Part shown: piece by piece, positions 1-5,868 of the stretch
Layout of the letters: each line of letters opens with the position of its first letter
Position numbering within the stretch: position 1 is the stretch's first letter
From: Legionella genomosp. 1
Lineage (GTDB): Bacteria; Pseudomonadota; Gammaproteobacteria; Legionellales; Legionellaceae
Assembly: GCA_945901145.1 (NCBI GenBank)
Contig: CAMDJY010000080.1
Location: forward strand, 1 to 7,188
Direction: 5' to 3'
Length of the DNA stretch: 7,188 nucleotides
Notes under the pieces: generated by a model
Database searches by the model: none
The model's input: the letters and a program-made list of their open reading frames with translations, nothing else
What the model was told of the DNA's origin: nothing
Position numbers and translations under genes: made by a program

Positions 1-442
1 AAATAGTATCTTCTCGTAATGCTGCTTGCAATGTCTCTAAATTCAGTAATCCTTGATGATCAGGCTTTAAATACGTCACATCAAAGCCTTGTTTTTCCAA
101 ATGTTTAAAGCTATCTAATACCGCTTTATGTTCAGTTTCCATAGTAATCAAATGCAGGCCTTTTCGTTGATAAAACGACGCTGCACCAAGGATTGCTAAA
201 TTATCAGCTTCTGTTGCACCTGAGGTGAAGATAATATCTTCTGATTGCGCACCAATGAAACGTGCAATCTGTTCTCTTGCTTCTTCGACTGCGATTGCTG
301 CGGCTTTTCCGTAAGTATGAGTGACCGATGCCGCATTACCAAAGTGTCCGCTCGGTCCCATATAAGCCAGCATCTTGTCTATAACCTTTGGATCTATCGG
401 TGTCGTTGCCATATAATCAAGATAAATAGGCTGTGCATCCAT
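1..442 (-). CDS. iscS: Cysteine desulfurase IscS, N-terminal part (gene runs off the left edge)
   Basis: This is a PLP-dependent (class V aminotransferase fold) enzyme that removes sulfur from L-cysteine and passes it as persulfide to IscU for Fe-S cluster assembly and to tRNA thiolation enzymes. The visible 147 residues start MDAQPIYLDYMATTPIDP and align throughout with E. coli IscS. The PLP-site segment TSGATEADN is at residues 73-81, and TEHKAVLD at 103-110 contains the His that stacks on PLP (His105). The PLP lysine and the catalytic Cys loop lie beyond the window. The start is the ATG at 442, preceded by an AAGGA Shine-Dalgarno (449-453) embedded in the last codons of trmJ; the gap to the trmJ stop is 2 bp, so translational coupling is likely. 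In E. coli iscR lies between these genes; here it does not. The IscS subtype is well supported over NifS or SufS because of the closeness of the match. Confidence 0.95.
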   Translation of the reverse strand, partial: MDAQPIYLDYMATTPIDPKVIDKMLAYMGPSGHFGNAASVTHTYGKAAAIAVEEAREQIARFIGAQSEDIIFTSGATEADNLAILGAASFYQRKGLHLITMETEHKAVLDSFKHLEKQGFDVTYLKPDHQGLLNLETLQAALREDTI

Positions 443-444
443 GA

Positions 445-1188
445 TTAATCCTTAATTGCCTCATGTTTAACAGCAATATGATGTTGAATATGTGTTAAAA
501 TACCACGTAAAATATTAATCTCCATTGCTTCTAATTGTGCCCGATTGAACAACCGTCGAAGCCGTTCTTGTAACCGCTTTGGATTAGATAATTTCAAAAA
601 ATCAATCGCGATCAAAACTTCTTCCAAATGCTGATAAAACCGCTCCACCTCATCTGCTTTAGCCAACGCATCTTGTTTATACGTCACTTGTGCCTTGGGT
701 AATAATCCACGCATGCGAATTTCATAATCCATAATCTGTACGGCCTGAGACAAATTCAAAGAACTAAATGTCGGTTCAGTCGGAATATGAATATGATACT
801 GACATTGTAATAATTCTTGATTGGTTAACCCCGAAGACTCTCGACCGAACACGAGAGCAATCTGAGTATCATCACCTACCTCAGTCATCACTTGTGCACA
901 TTCTGCAGGCGTCACGCCACGCAACGCAATGTCACGATGTCGGGCACTTGTTCCAAAAACCAGCTGGCAGCCATGCAATGCTTCTTGCAAAGAATTCACA
1001 ATGACCGCTTGGTGAAGCAAATCATCTGCCCCTGCTGCCAAATCAAGCGCCCGTTGATCGGGAAAAGCTTCTGGATTCACTAAATAGAGCCGTGATAACC
1101 CCATGGTTTTCATCGCCCGCGCAGAAGAGCCAATATTGCCAGGATGAGAAGTTTCGACAAGAACAATACGAATTGAATCAAATTTCAT
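445..1188 (-). CDS. trmJ: tRNA (cytidine/uridine-32) 2'-O-methyltransferase TrmJ
   Basis: SPOUT-superfamily, SAM-dependent methyltransferase that in E. coli methylates the 2'-OH of nucleotide 32 in the anticodon loop of several tRNAs. The 247 residues match E. coli TrmJ (246 aa) end to end. Motif 1 is IVLVETSHPGNIGSSARAMK, residues 8-27, including the conserved Arg24 region. Motif 2 is LVFGRESSGLTNQEL at 112-126. Motif 3, which forms the SAM-binding trefoil knot, is FSSLNLSQAVQIM at 141-153. The C-terminal helical part carries ERFYQHLEE (182-190) and the family signature RRLFNRAQLEAMEINILRGI (211-230). The ATG at 1188 gives the family's usual N-terminus, although no strong Shine-Dalgarno precedes it. 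It is divergent from suhB, as in E. coli, and directly upstream of iscS. Confidence 0.96.
   Translation of the reverse strand: MKFDSIRIVLVETSHPGNIGSSARAMKTMGLSRLYLVNPEAFPDQRALDLAAGADDLLHQAVIVNSLQEALHGCQLVFGTSARHRDIALRGVTPAECAQVMTEVGDDTQIALVFGRESSGLTNQELLQCQYHIHIPTEPTFSSLNLSQAVQIMDYEIRMRGLLPKAQVTYKQDALAKADEVERFYQHLEEVLIAIDFLKLSNPKRLQERLRRLFNRAQLEAMEINILRGILTHIQHHIAVKHEAIKD
449..453 (-). promoter_or_regulatory. Ribosome binding site of iscS inside the trmJ 3' end
   Basis: The minus strand reads AAGGA followed six bases later by the iscS ATG. The site overlaps the last trmJ codons (Ile-Lys-Asp-stop), so ribosomes finishing trmJ are next to the iscS start. This supports the ATG at 442 and a trmJ-iscS operon. 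Confidence 0.7.
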
Positions 1189-1221
1189 GAGTAATTTAAG
1201 AACTATATTATTTAAACATGA

Positions 1222-1230
1222 ATTTTAGCA
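1222..1230 (-). promoter_or_regulatory. Candidate extended -10 promoter for trmJ-iscS
   Basis: On the minus strand TGCTAAAAT gives an extended -10 element (TGn plus TAAAAT). Transcription would begin near 1215, leaving a leader of about 27 nt before the trmJ ATG. No good -35 hexamer is visible at the usual distance, as expected for an extended -10 promoter. This is motif reading only. Confidence 0.4.
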
Positions 1231-1248
1231 CAACTTTATGAAAAAATG

Positions 1249-1257
1249 TGTTAGAAT
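1249..1257 (+). promoter_or_regulatory. Candidate extended -10 promoter for suhB
   Basis: The plus strand reads TGTTAGAAT, a TGn extension followed by the -10 hexamer TAGAAT (1252-1257). Transcription would start near 1264, about 23 nt before the suhB ATG. No convincing -35 box is present. It lies back to back with the trmJ candidate, so both polymerase sites share roughly 40 bp. Confidence 0.4.
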
Positions 1258-1286
1258 CTGCCGTTTTTAACGAGAGTTTTTGATCA

Positions 1287-2060
1287 ATGCAACCACTTCT
1301 TAATATTGCGATTAACGCAGCTCGTCAGGCCGGTGACATCATTTTGCGATACGCAGACCAACTTGATCGCATCAAAATATCAGAAAAAACACAAAATGAC
1401 TTTTTTTCTGAAGTCGATATCAAAGCAGAACAAACGATCATTCAAACCATTCATAAAGCTTATCCTGACCACGGGATTATCGCAGAAGAATGCGGTGTCA
1501 TTCGAGAGGATGCAGAATGCGTTTGGATTATTGATCCTTTAGATGGAACCAATAACTACCTCCATAGTTTTCCTTTTTACGCAGTATCCATCGGTATTCA
1601 GATTAAAAATCGAATCGAACATGCGGTAGTTTATGACCCAACGCGCCATGAATGTTTTTCCGCAACCCGAGGACGCGGTGCGCGTTTGAACGATCGCCGT
1701 CTTCGGGTTTCCAAACAAACACAATTAACTTCTTCTATGCTTGGCGTCAGTCTACAACATAAAAATCATCACCCAGGACAACCGTCTTTATCAGCGATTC
1801 AAGCGCTCATCAATCACTGTGGCAGTGTTCGTCGAACTGGATCTGTAGCATTAGAACTCGCTTATGTCGCTAGCGGACGCTTAGACGGATTCTTTGGATT
1901 CGGTTTAAAACCTTGGGATATCGCAGCAGGCAGCTTACTCATCCAAGAAGCAGGCGGCTTCGTCAGCGACCCTCAAGGTGGTGAGCATTTTTTAACTCAA
2001 GGTCATATTATTACCGCTACACCAAAAATATTTAAACCGATGATGCAAGCTTTATCATAA
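1287..2060 (+). CDS. suhB: Inositol-1-monophosphatase family protein SuhB
   Basis: Mg2+-dependent, Li+-sensitive phosphatase of the inositol monophosphatase superfamily. In E. coli SuhB also joins the Nus complex for rRNA antitermination, probably its main cellular role. The 257 residues align with E. coli SuhB (267 aa) over their length. Metal-binding residues are all present: Glu67-Glu68 in GIIAEECG, then WIIDPLDGTNNY at 80-91 with Asp83, Asp86, Gly87 and Thr88, and the second IMPase signature PWDIAAGSLLIQEAGG at 209-224 with Asp211. VRRTGSVALELAYVASGRLDGFF (residues 181-203) is typical of the family. The start ATG at 1287 has a GAGAG element about 10 nt upstream. The C-terminus is about ten residues shorter than in E. 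coli. The divergent trmJ neighbour is the conserved arrangement. An archaeal-type FBPase role is unlikely. Confidence 0.94.
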   Translation: MQPLLNIAINAARQAGDIILRYADQLDRIKISEKTQNDFFSEVDIKAEQTIIQTIHKAYPDHGIIAEECGVIREDAECVWIIDPLDGTNNYLHSFPFYAVSIGIQIKNRIEHAVVYDPTRHECFSATRGRGARLNDRRLRVSKQTQLTSSMLGVSLQHKNHHPGQPSLSAIQALINHCGSVRRTGSVALELAYVASGRLDGFFGFGLKPWDIAAGSLLIQEAGGFVSDPQGGEHFLTQGHIITATPKIFKPMMQALS

Positions 2061-2081
2061 GTCTGTTATAGATGAGTTATT

Positions 2082-2108
2082 GGTAGCTTGAATCTTCATT
2101 AAGCTGCC
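2082..2108. terminator. Weak hairpin between convergent suhB and antitoxin gene
   Basis: GGTAGCTT (2082-2089) pairs with AAGCTGCC (2101-2108), an 8-bp stem with one G-U wobble and an 11-nt loop. It sits in the 38-bp convergent gap and overlaps the antitoxin stop codon, so it could serve both strands. Neither side has a proper T-run, so it is at best a weak or transcript-end-protecting structure. Confidence 0.25.
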
Positions 2109-2398
2109 TTCACTTCAACTGACATATAAATACCATCATGTTCTAGTAAATCTTGTATCGCAAGTGCAATAAACTGTTCTGGTGAATATCCAAGAATATC
2201 AGCAAAATACTTAGCTTTTTTTGCACTTATTTTTTTTCTATCATGTTCTAAATCACAAAGATATTGTGTAGAAACTGATAATTTAATAGCAAAATCAATC
2301 TGACTTTCACCAGAAGACAAGCGTATTGATCGTATAGTTCTACCCAAAGTTAAACGACCTCGTTCTTTTTCTAAGTATTCTCTGGCATTAGTATTCAT
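2099..2398 (-). CDS. XRE-family antitoxin, HigA-like (type II toxin-antitoxin)
   Basis: A 99-residue helix-turn-helix protein. The Cro/C1-type fold spans about residues 18-72: LGRTIRSIRLSSGESQIDFA gives helices 1-2, and SVSTQYLCDLEHDRKKISAK holds the recognition helix and following turn. It should bind and neutralise the toxin encoded just upstream and repress their shared promoter. I chose the ATG at 2398 over the longer in-frame ATG at 2452 because the longer version lies deep inside the toxin gene, its extra 18 residues are not HTH-like, and a GAGG Shine-Dalgarno sits 9 nt before 2398. The gene overlaps the toxin stop by 11 bp, giving translational coupling. Toxin-first order is typical of higBA. 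The C-terminal segment IQDLLEHDGIYMSVEVKAA probably contacts the toxin (inference). Confidence 0.85.
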   Translation of the reverse strand: MNTNAREYLEKERGRLTLGRTIRSIRLSSGESQIDFAIKLSVSTQYLCDLEHDRKKISAKKAKYFADILGYSPEQFIALAIQDLLEHDGIYMSVEVKAA

Positions 2399-2675
2399 GT
2401 TTATTAACCTCAATAACCGATATAATCGTAACTTCTTGTTGATCATTTTCAAAATAAATTGCGCGATACGATTTATTTAACCGAATTGAACGCTGCCCTT
2501 CTCTGTCTCCTTTTAACGGTTCATCATGAAATCCAGGTACTTTGCGCACTTCATAAATACCTATGCGTTCAACATCATCAACCCATAAAAGAAGCTTATC
2601 TTTGATATAATATGGAATCTTAACTAGATCTTTCTGTGCCTTTTTTGTAAGTTCTACAACACAATTGCTAGCCAA
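2388..2675 (-). CDS. HigB/RelE-like toxin (mRNA interferase family)
   Basis: A 95-residue protein of the RelE/ParE superfamily, HigB-like branch; such toxins usually cleave mRNA on the ribosome. The diagnostic stretch is GQRSIRLNKSYRAIYF (60-75), with Arg62, Arg65 and Arg71 as candidate RNA-binding or catalytic basic residues, followed by the VIEVNKHEY C-terminus (87-95), whose His-x-Tyr ending is typical of the group. An N-terminal helix hairpin (KKAQKDLVKIP, then IKDKLLLWVDDVE) precedes GFHDEPLKGDREG (48-60). Translation appears to begin at a TTG at 2675: the frame has no ATG or GTG upstream as far as I followed it and no internal Met. It lies first in the operon with its antitoxin. ParE-type gyrase inhibition cannot be excluded from sequence alone, but the RSIRL/KHxY pattern favours HigB. 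Confidence 0.85.
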   Translation of the reverse strand: MASNCVVELTKKAQKDLVKIPYYIKDKLLLWVDDVERIGIYEVRKVPGFHDEPLKGDREGQRSIRLNKSYRAIYFENDQQEVTIISVIEVNKHEY

Positions 2676-2691
2676 TTTAATACTTTTTATT

Positions 2692-2729
2692 TTGTATAAT
2701 ATTACAAATAATACACCAAAAACGTGTAT
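2692..2729. promoter_or_regulatory. Candidate toxin-antitoxin operator/promoter with two inverted repeats
   Basis: Just upstream of the toxin start lie TTGTA (2692-2696) / TACAA (2703-2707), spacer 6, and ATACAC (2711-2716) / GTGTAT (2724-2729), spacer 7, both perfect. Minus-strand TATTAT -10 candidates at 2696-2701 and 2708-2713 fall within or next to these repeats. This is the expected layout for autorepression by the HTH antitoxin. Assignment to that protein is inferred from position only. Confidence 0.45.
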
Positions 2730-2743
2730 AATAAAATAAATAT

Positions 2744-2763
2744 AATCAAGCTTTATCTTGATT
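2744..2763. repeat. 7-bp perfect inverted repeat overlapping the clpB -35 region
   Basis: AATCAAG (2744-2750) and CTTGATT (2757-2763) are perfect inverted repeats separated by 6 bp. The right arm coincides with the proposed sigma-32 -35 element of clpB, so the structure could be an operator, or the palindrome may be incidental. It is not a CIRCE element. Confidence 0.4.
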
Positions 2764-2784
2764 TAATCTCATCAATCCCTATAT
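2757..2784 (+). promoter_or_regulatory. Sigma-32-type heat-shock promoter of clpB
   Basis: CTTGATT (2757-2763) resembles the RpoH -35 consensus CTTGAAA, and CCCTATAT (2777-2784) matches the -10 consensus CCCCATNT at 7 of 8 positions. The 13-bp spacer is within the known range. Transcription would start near 2790, leaving about 30 nt of leader with a strong AGGGGA ribosome binding site (2808-2813) 8 nt before the ATG. TATAAT hexamers at 2695, 2727 and 2741 on the same strand lack good -35 partners but could add vegetative expression. Confidence 0.65.
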
Positions 2785-2821
2785 CTTAGATTATATATTT
2801 TGTCTTTAGGGGAATTGCATC

Positions 2822-5404
2822 ATGAGTATGTATAAATTAACTTCTAAATTTCAAATGGCTCTAGCCGATGCACAATCATTGGCTTTAGGGCGCGAACATG
2901 GGTTCATTGAACCTGAACATCTGATGAAAGCACTGCTTGATCAGCCCGGCGGCAGCTGCCGAGCCTTACTGTCTAAAGCATCTGTCAATCTATCACAATT
3001 ACGCACATCGATTGATCAAGCCTTAAATAAATTACCCACAGTGTCTGGCACTGGCGGTGAAATCCATATATCGAACCAACTCAATCGCTTATTAAATTTA
3101 ACCGATAAATTAGCGCAACAACGCCAAGATAGTTATATTTCCAGTGAGTTGTTTATTCTTGCAGCCATGGAAAAAGACGTTGAGGCGCTTAACTTAGCTA
3201 AACTCTTAAAACAGGCAGGTGCCACACGCGCCAATATCACCAAAGCCATTGAAGAGATTCGCGGTGGTGAGGCCGTTCATGATGCAGGTGCTGAAGAACA
3301 GCGTCAAGCATTAGAAAAATATACCATTGACCTCACAGAACGTGCTGAACAAGGCAAATTAGACCCAGTCATTGGGCGAGATGATGAAATCCGACGTACG
3401 ATTCAAGTATTACAACGTCGCACCAAAAATAATCCTGTATTAATCGGAGAACCTGGGGTTGGAAAAACAGCCATTGTTGAGGGACTCGCGCAACGTATTA
3501 TTAATGGCGAAGTTCCTGAAGGTCTTAAAAACAAACGTGTTCTCTCGCTAGATATGGGCGCTTTAATTGCCGGCGCCAAATTTCGAGGTGAATTTGAAGA
3601 GCGCTTAAAAGGCGTGTTAAATGATTTATCAAAACAAGAAGGACAAGTCATTTTATTTATTGACGAGCTGCATACCATGGTCGGCGCTGGCAAAGCTGAA
3701 GGAGCAATGGATGCCGGCAATATGTTGAAACCATCACTCGCACGCGGGGAGTTACATTGTATCGGTGCAACAACTTTAAACGAATATCGTCAATATATTG
3801 AAAAAGACGCAGCGCTTGAACGACGTTTTCAAAAAGTCCTCGTCAATGAACCTTCTGTCGAGGATACTATAGCAATTTTACGCGGCTTAAAAGAACGTTA
3901 TGAAGTTCATCATGGCGTTGAAATTACCGATCCTGCAATTGTTGCTGCCGCCACCCTCTCCCACCGCTACATCACCGATCGTCAGCTCCCGGATAAAGCC
4001 ATCGATTTGATCGATGAAGCTGCAAGCCAAATTCGTATGGAAATAGATTCAAAACCCGAAAGCCTAGATAAACTTGAAAGACGTCTCATCCAATTAAAAA
4101 TTGAACGCGAAGCGTTAAAAAAAGAATCTGATGAAGCCTCGAAAAAACGTTTGTCTGACTTACAGCATAGTATCGACGAATTGGAAAAAACCCATGCCGA
4201 TCTGAATGAATTATGGAAAGCTGAAAAAGCAAGTTTACAAGGGACCACGCACATCAAAGAATCGTTAGAAGTCGCAAAACAAGCATTGGAAGCTGCGCGG
4301 CGTGCCGGTGATTTAGCGCATATGTCTGAACTGCAATATGGCAAAATTCCTGCACTTGAAAAACAACTCAAAGATGCTTCCCACCTCGAAGACCAAGAAA
4401 CTAAATTAGTCCGCAATAAAGTCACTGAAGAAGAAATTGCAGAAGTCGTTTCCAAATGGACCGGCATTCCTGTCGCAAAAATGTTAGAAGGTGAAAAAGA
4501 AAAGCTCTTACACATGGAAGCTGCGCTGCATCAGCAAGTCATTGGTCAGGATGAAGCGGTCGATACAGTCTCCAATGCCATCCGCCGATCACGTGCGGGG
4601 CTTTCAGATCCAAATCGTCCGATTGGTTCTTTCCTATTTTTAGGCCCAACAGGTGTTGGGAAAACCGAACTTTGCAAAGCACTTGCAAATTTTTTATTTG
4701 ATACAGGCGATGCCATGGTGCGTATCGATATGTCTGAATTTATGGAAAAACATGCAGTTGCAAGGCTCATTGGAGCGCCACCTGGATATGTCGGCTACGA
4801 AGAGGGCGGCTACTTAACCGAAGCCATTCGTCGACGCCCCTACGCTGTCATTTTGCTTGACGAAATTGAAAAAGCCCATCCGGATGTATTTAATATTTTG
4901 CTTCAAGTCTTAGACGACGGTCGCCTAACCGACGGCCAAGGTCGCACGGTTGATTTTAAAAATACCGTGATTGTCATGACCTCAAATTTAGGTTCGGCAC
5001 TCATTCAAGATATGGGAGAAAAAGCCGATTATAACCAAATCAAAACCGCAGTGATGGAACAAGTGAGCCAGCATTTTCGTCCTGAATTTATTAATCGGAT
5101 TGATGATAGTGTCGTCTTCCATGCACTGAGCAAGTCGCAAATTGCACATATTGCCTCGATTCAAATCGAACGACTCAATCACCGTTTAGCCCAACAAAAT
5201 ATCAACTTAACCGTATTACCAGAAGCCCTGACCTATATCGCAGAGGCTGGATTTGACCCAGTCTATGGTGCAAGGCCGTTAAAGCGCGTCATCCAACAAC
5301 GCCTAGAAAACCCACTAGCGCAGGCCCTGTTAAACGGCAAAATTCTACCCGGAGAAACAGTCACGGTATCCGTTCATGAAGGGCAATTAGAATTTAAGAA
5401 TTAA
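2822..5404 (+). CDS. clpB: ATP-dependent disaggregase ClpB (Hsp104 family)
   Basis: A hexameric AAA+ unfoldase that, with DnaK, threads proteins out of aggregates after heat stress; cytoplasmic. At 860 residues it is complete (E. coli 857). The Clp N domain occupies about 1-145. The first AAA+ domain has Walker A GEPGVGKT (209-216), Walker B VILFIDE (276-282) and pore loop [11 protein letters not shown] (251-261), with Phe254 where E. coli has Tyr. The coiled-coil middle domain lies at about 410-530, typical of ClpB and absent from ClpA. The second AAA+ domain has Walker A GPTGVGKT (608-615), pore loop [13 protein letters not shown] (651-663), Walker B VILLDE (676-681) and sensor-2 GARPLKR (816-822). 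There is no ClpP-binding IGL loop. The ATG at 2822 has an AGGGGA ribosome binding site, and a heat-shock promoter lies upstream. The stop is 2 bp from the convergent 5407 gene, with no clear terminator. Confidence 0.98.
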   Translation: MSMYKLTSKFQMALADAQSLALGREHGFIEPEHLMKALLDQPGGSCRALLSKASVNLSQLRTSIDQALNKLPTVSGTGGEIHISNQLNRLLNLTDKLAQQRQDSYISSELFILAAMEKDVEALNLAKLLKQAGATRANITKAIEEIRGGEAVHDAGAEEQRQALEKYTIDLTERAEQGKLDPVIGRDDEIRRTIQVLQRRTKNNPVLIGEPGVGKTAIVEGLAQRIINGEVPEGLKNKRVLSLDMGALIAGAKFRGEFEERLKGVLNDLSKQEGQVILFIDELHTMVGAGKAEGAMDAGNMLKPSLARGELHCIGATTLNEYRQYIEKDAALERRFQKVLVNEPSVEDTIAILRGLKERYEVHHGVEITDPAIVAAATLSHRYITDRQLPDKAIDLIDEAASQIRMEIDSKPESLDKLERRLIQLKIEREALKKESDEASKKRLSDLQHSIDELEKTHADLNELWKAEKASLQGTTHIKESLEVAKQALEAARRAGDLAHMSELQYGKIPALEKQLKDASHLEDQETKLVRNKVTEEEIAEVVSKWTGIPVAKMLEGEKEKLLHMEAALHQQVIGQDEAVDTVSNAIRRSRAGLSDPNRPIGSFLFLGPTGVGKTELCKALANFLFDTGDAMVRIDMSEFMEKHAVARLIGAPPGYVGYEEGGYLTEAIRRRPYAVILLDEIEKAHPDVFNILLQVLDDGRLTDGQGRTVDFKNTVIVMTSNLGSALIQDMGEKADYNQIKTAVMEQVSQHFRPEFINRIDDSVVFHALSKSQIAHIASIQIERLNHRLAQQNINLTVLPEALTYIAEAGFDPVYGARPLKRVIQQRLENPLAQALLNGKILPGETVTVSVHEGQLEFKN

Positions 5405-5406
5405 GC

Positions 5407-5868
5407 TTAGTTCGTAGGGGATTTAGTATTTCTAAAATTATCCGAACGCTTGTGCAATAGTTCATTCAAAAACTCTTGCATTTTTTCTTGAAAGCTATCC
5501 ATGCTAGAACATTGCGAGCAAGTATCAAAAAAAGACTTTGCTTTTTCTGTTGATTTTTCAACGGAAATAAATAAATTATTTTTATTTTGCAAATTTATCA
5601 AGCATGAAACATAAATAGACCAAGGAAGGGAATAATCTGCTTTTGCCTGAGAGATTAAATTTTTATTACATGGTGATGTTGAATGCTCCAATAATTGAAC
5701 TCTTTGATTCATTATGTGTGCTTCATAGGCAGCCGCCATGAGCTCTTTTATCGTTTCTTCTTCTGAGAGCTCCTCATCACATTCGTCGTTAAAAAGATCA
5801 GTACTTACTTCATCTAATTCACTAAAAAAAGAACGGTTGCTGCTACTTCTACTTTTTGTACGTTTCAT
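5407..5868 (-). CDS. Small acidic protein of unknown function, overlapping the YopJ-like gene
   Basis: I do not recognise this 153-residue protein. It starts with a basic, Ser-rich stretch (MKRTKSRSSSNRSFF, 1-15), then a strongly acidic segment (about 17-42, with the run DEELSEEE at 31-38), then helical-looking sequence, and ends with another predicted helix (SFQEKMQEFLNELLHK, 125-140) and a polar tail. Cys residues at 30, 67, 89 and a CxxC pair (117, 120) are visible. No signal peptide or membrane segment is apparent. I prefer the ATG at 5868 to one at 5880 because AGAGGA lies just upstream of 5868 while nothing resembling a Shine-Dalgarno precedes 5880. It overlaps the 3' end of the upstream gene by 20 bp, which suggests co-translation and a linked role, for example a chaperone, second effector or modulator. 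That role is speculation from position, size and acidity. Confidence 0.7.
   Translation of the reverse strand: MKRTKSRSSSNRSFFSELDEVSTDLFNDECDEELSEEETIKELMAAAYEAHIMNQRVQLLEHSTSPCNKNLISQAKADYSLPWSIYVSCLINLQNKNNLFISVEKSTEKAKSFFDTCSQCSSMDSFQEKMQEFLNELLHKRSDNFRNTKSPTN

Noticed and set aside
245..448. 67-residue plus-strand frame opposite iscS
   Set aside because: Cys-rich shadow of the conserved IscS N-terminus, without a ribosome binding site.
768..1083. Plus-strand open frames opposite trmJ
   Set aside because: They overlap the conserved SPOUT motifs of trmJ and show no protein-like features.
2399..2452. Longer antitoxin N-terminus starting at 2452
   Set aside because: The extra 18 residues lie inside the toxin gene and do not resemble HTH proteins; the ATG at 2398 has a GAGG site and gives the usual length.
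2744..2763. CIRCE (HrcA) operator at clpB
   Set aside because: The arms and spacing do not match TTAGCACTC-N9-GAGTGCTAA.
3982..4515. 177-residue antisense open frame within clpB
   Set aside because: Its Ser-, Phe- and Ala-rich composition is what the complement of a conserved coding region gives; ClpB on the other strand is unmistakable.
5422..5440. Short hairpin (TTTAG / CTAAA) after clpB as a terminator
   Set aside because: Only five A/T-rich base pairs, no T-run, and it lies within the coding end of the convergent gene.
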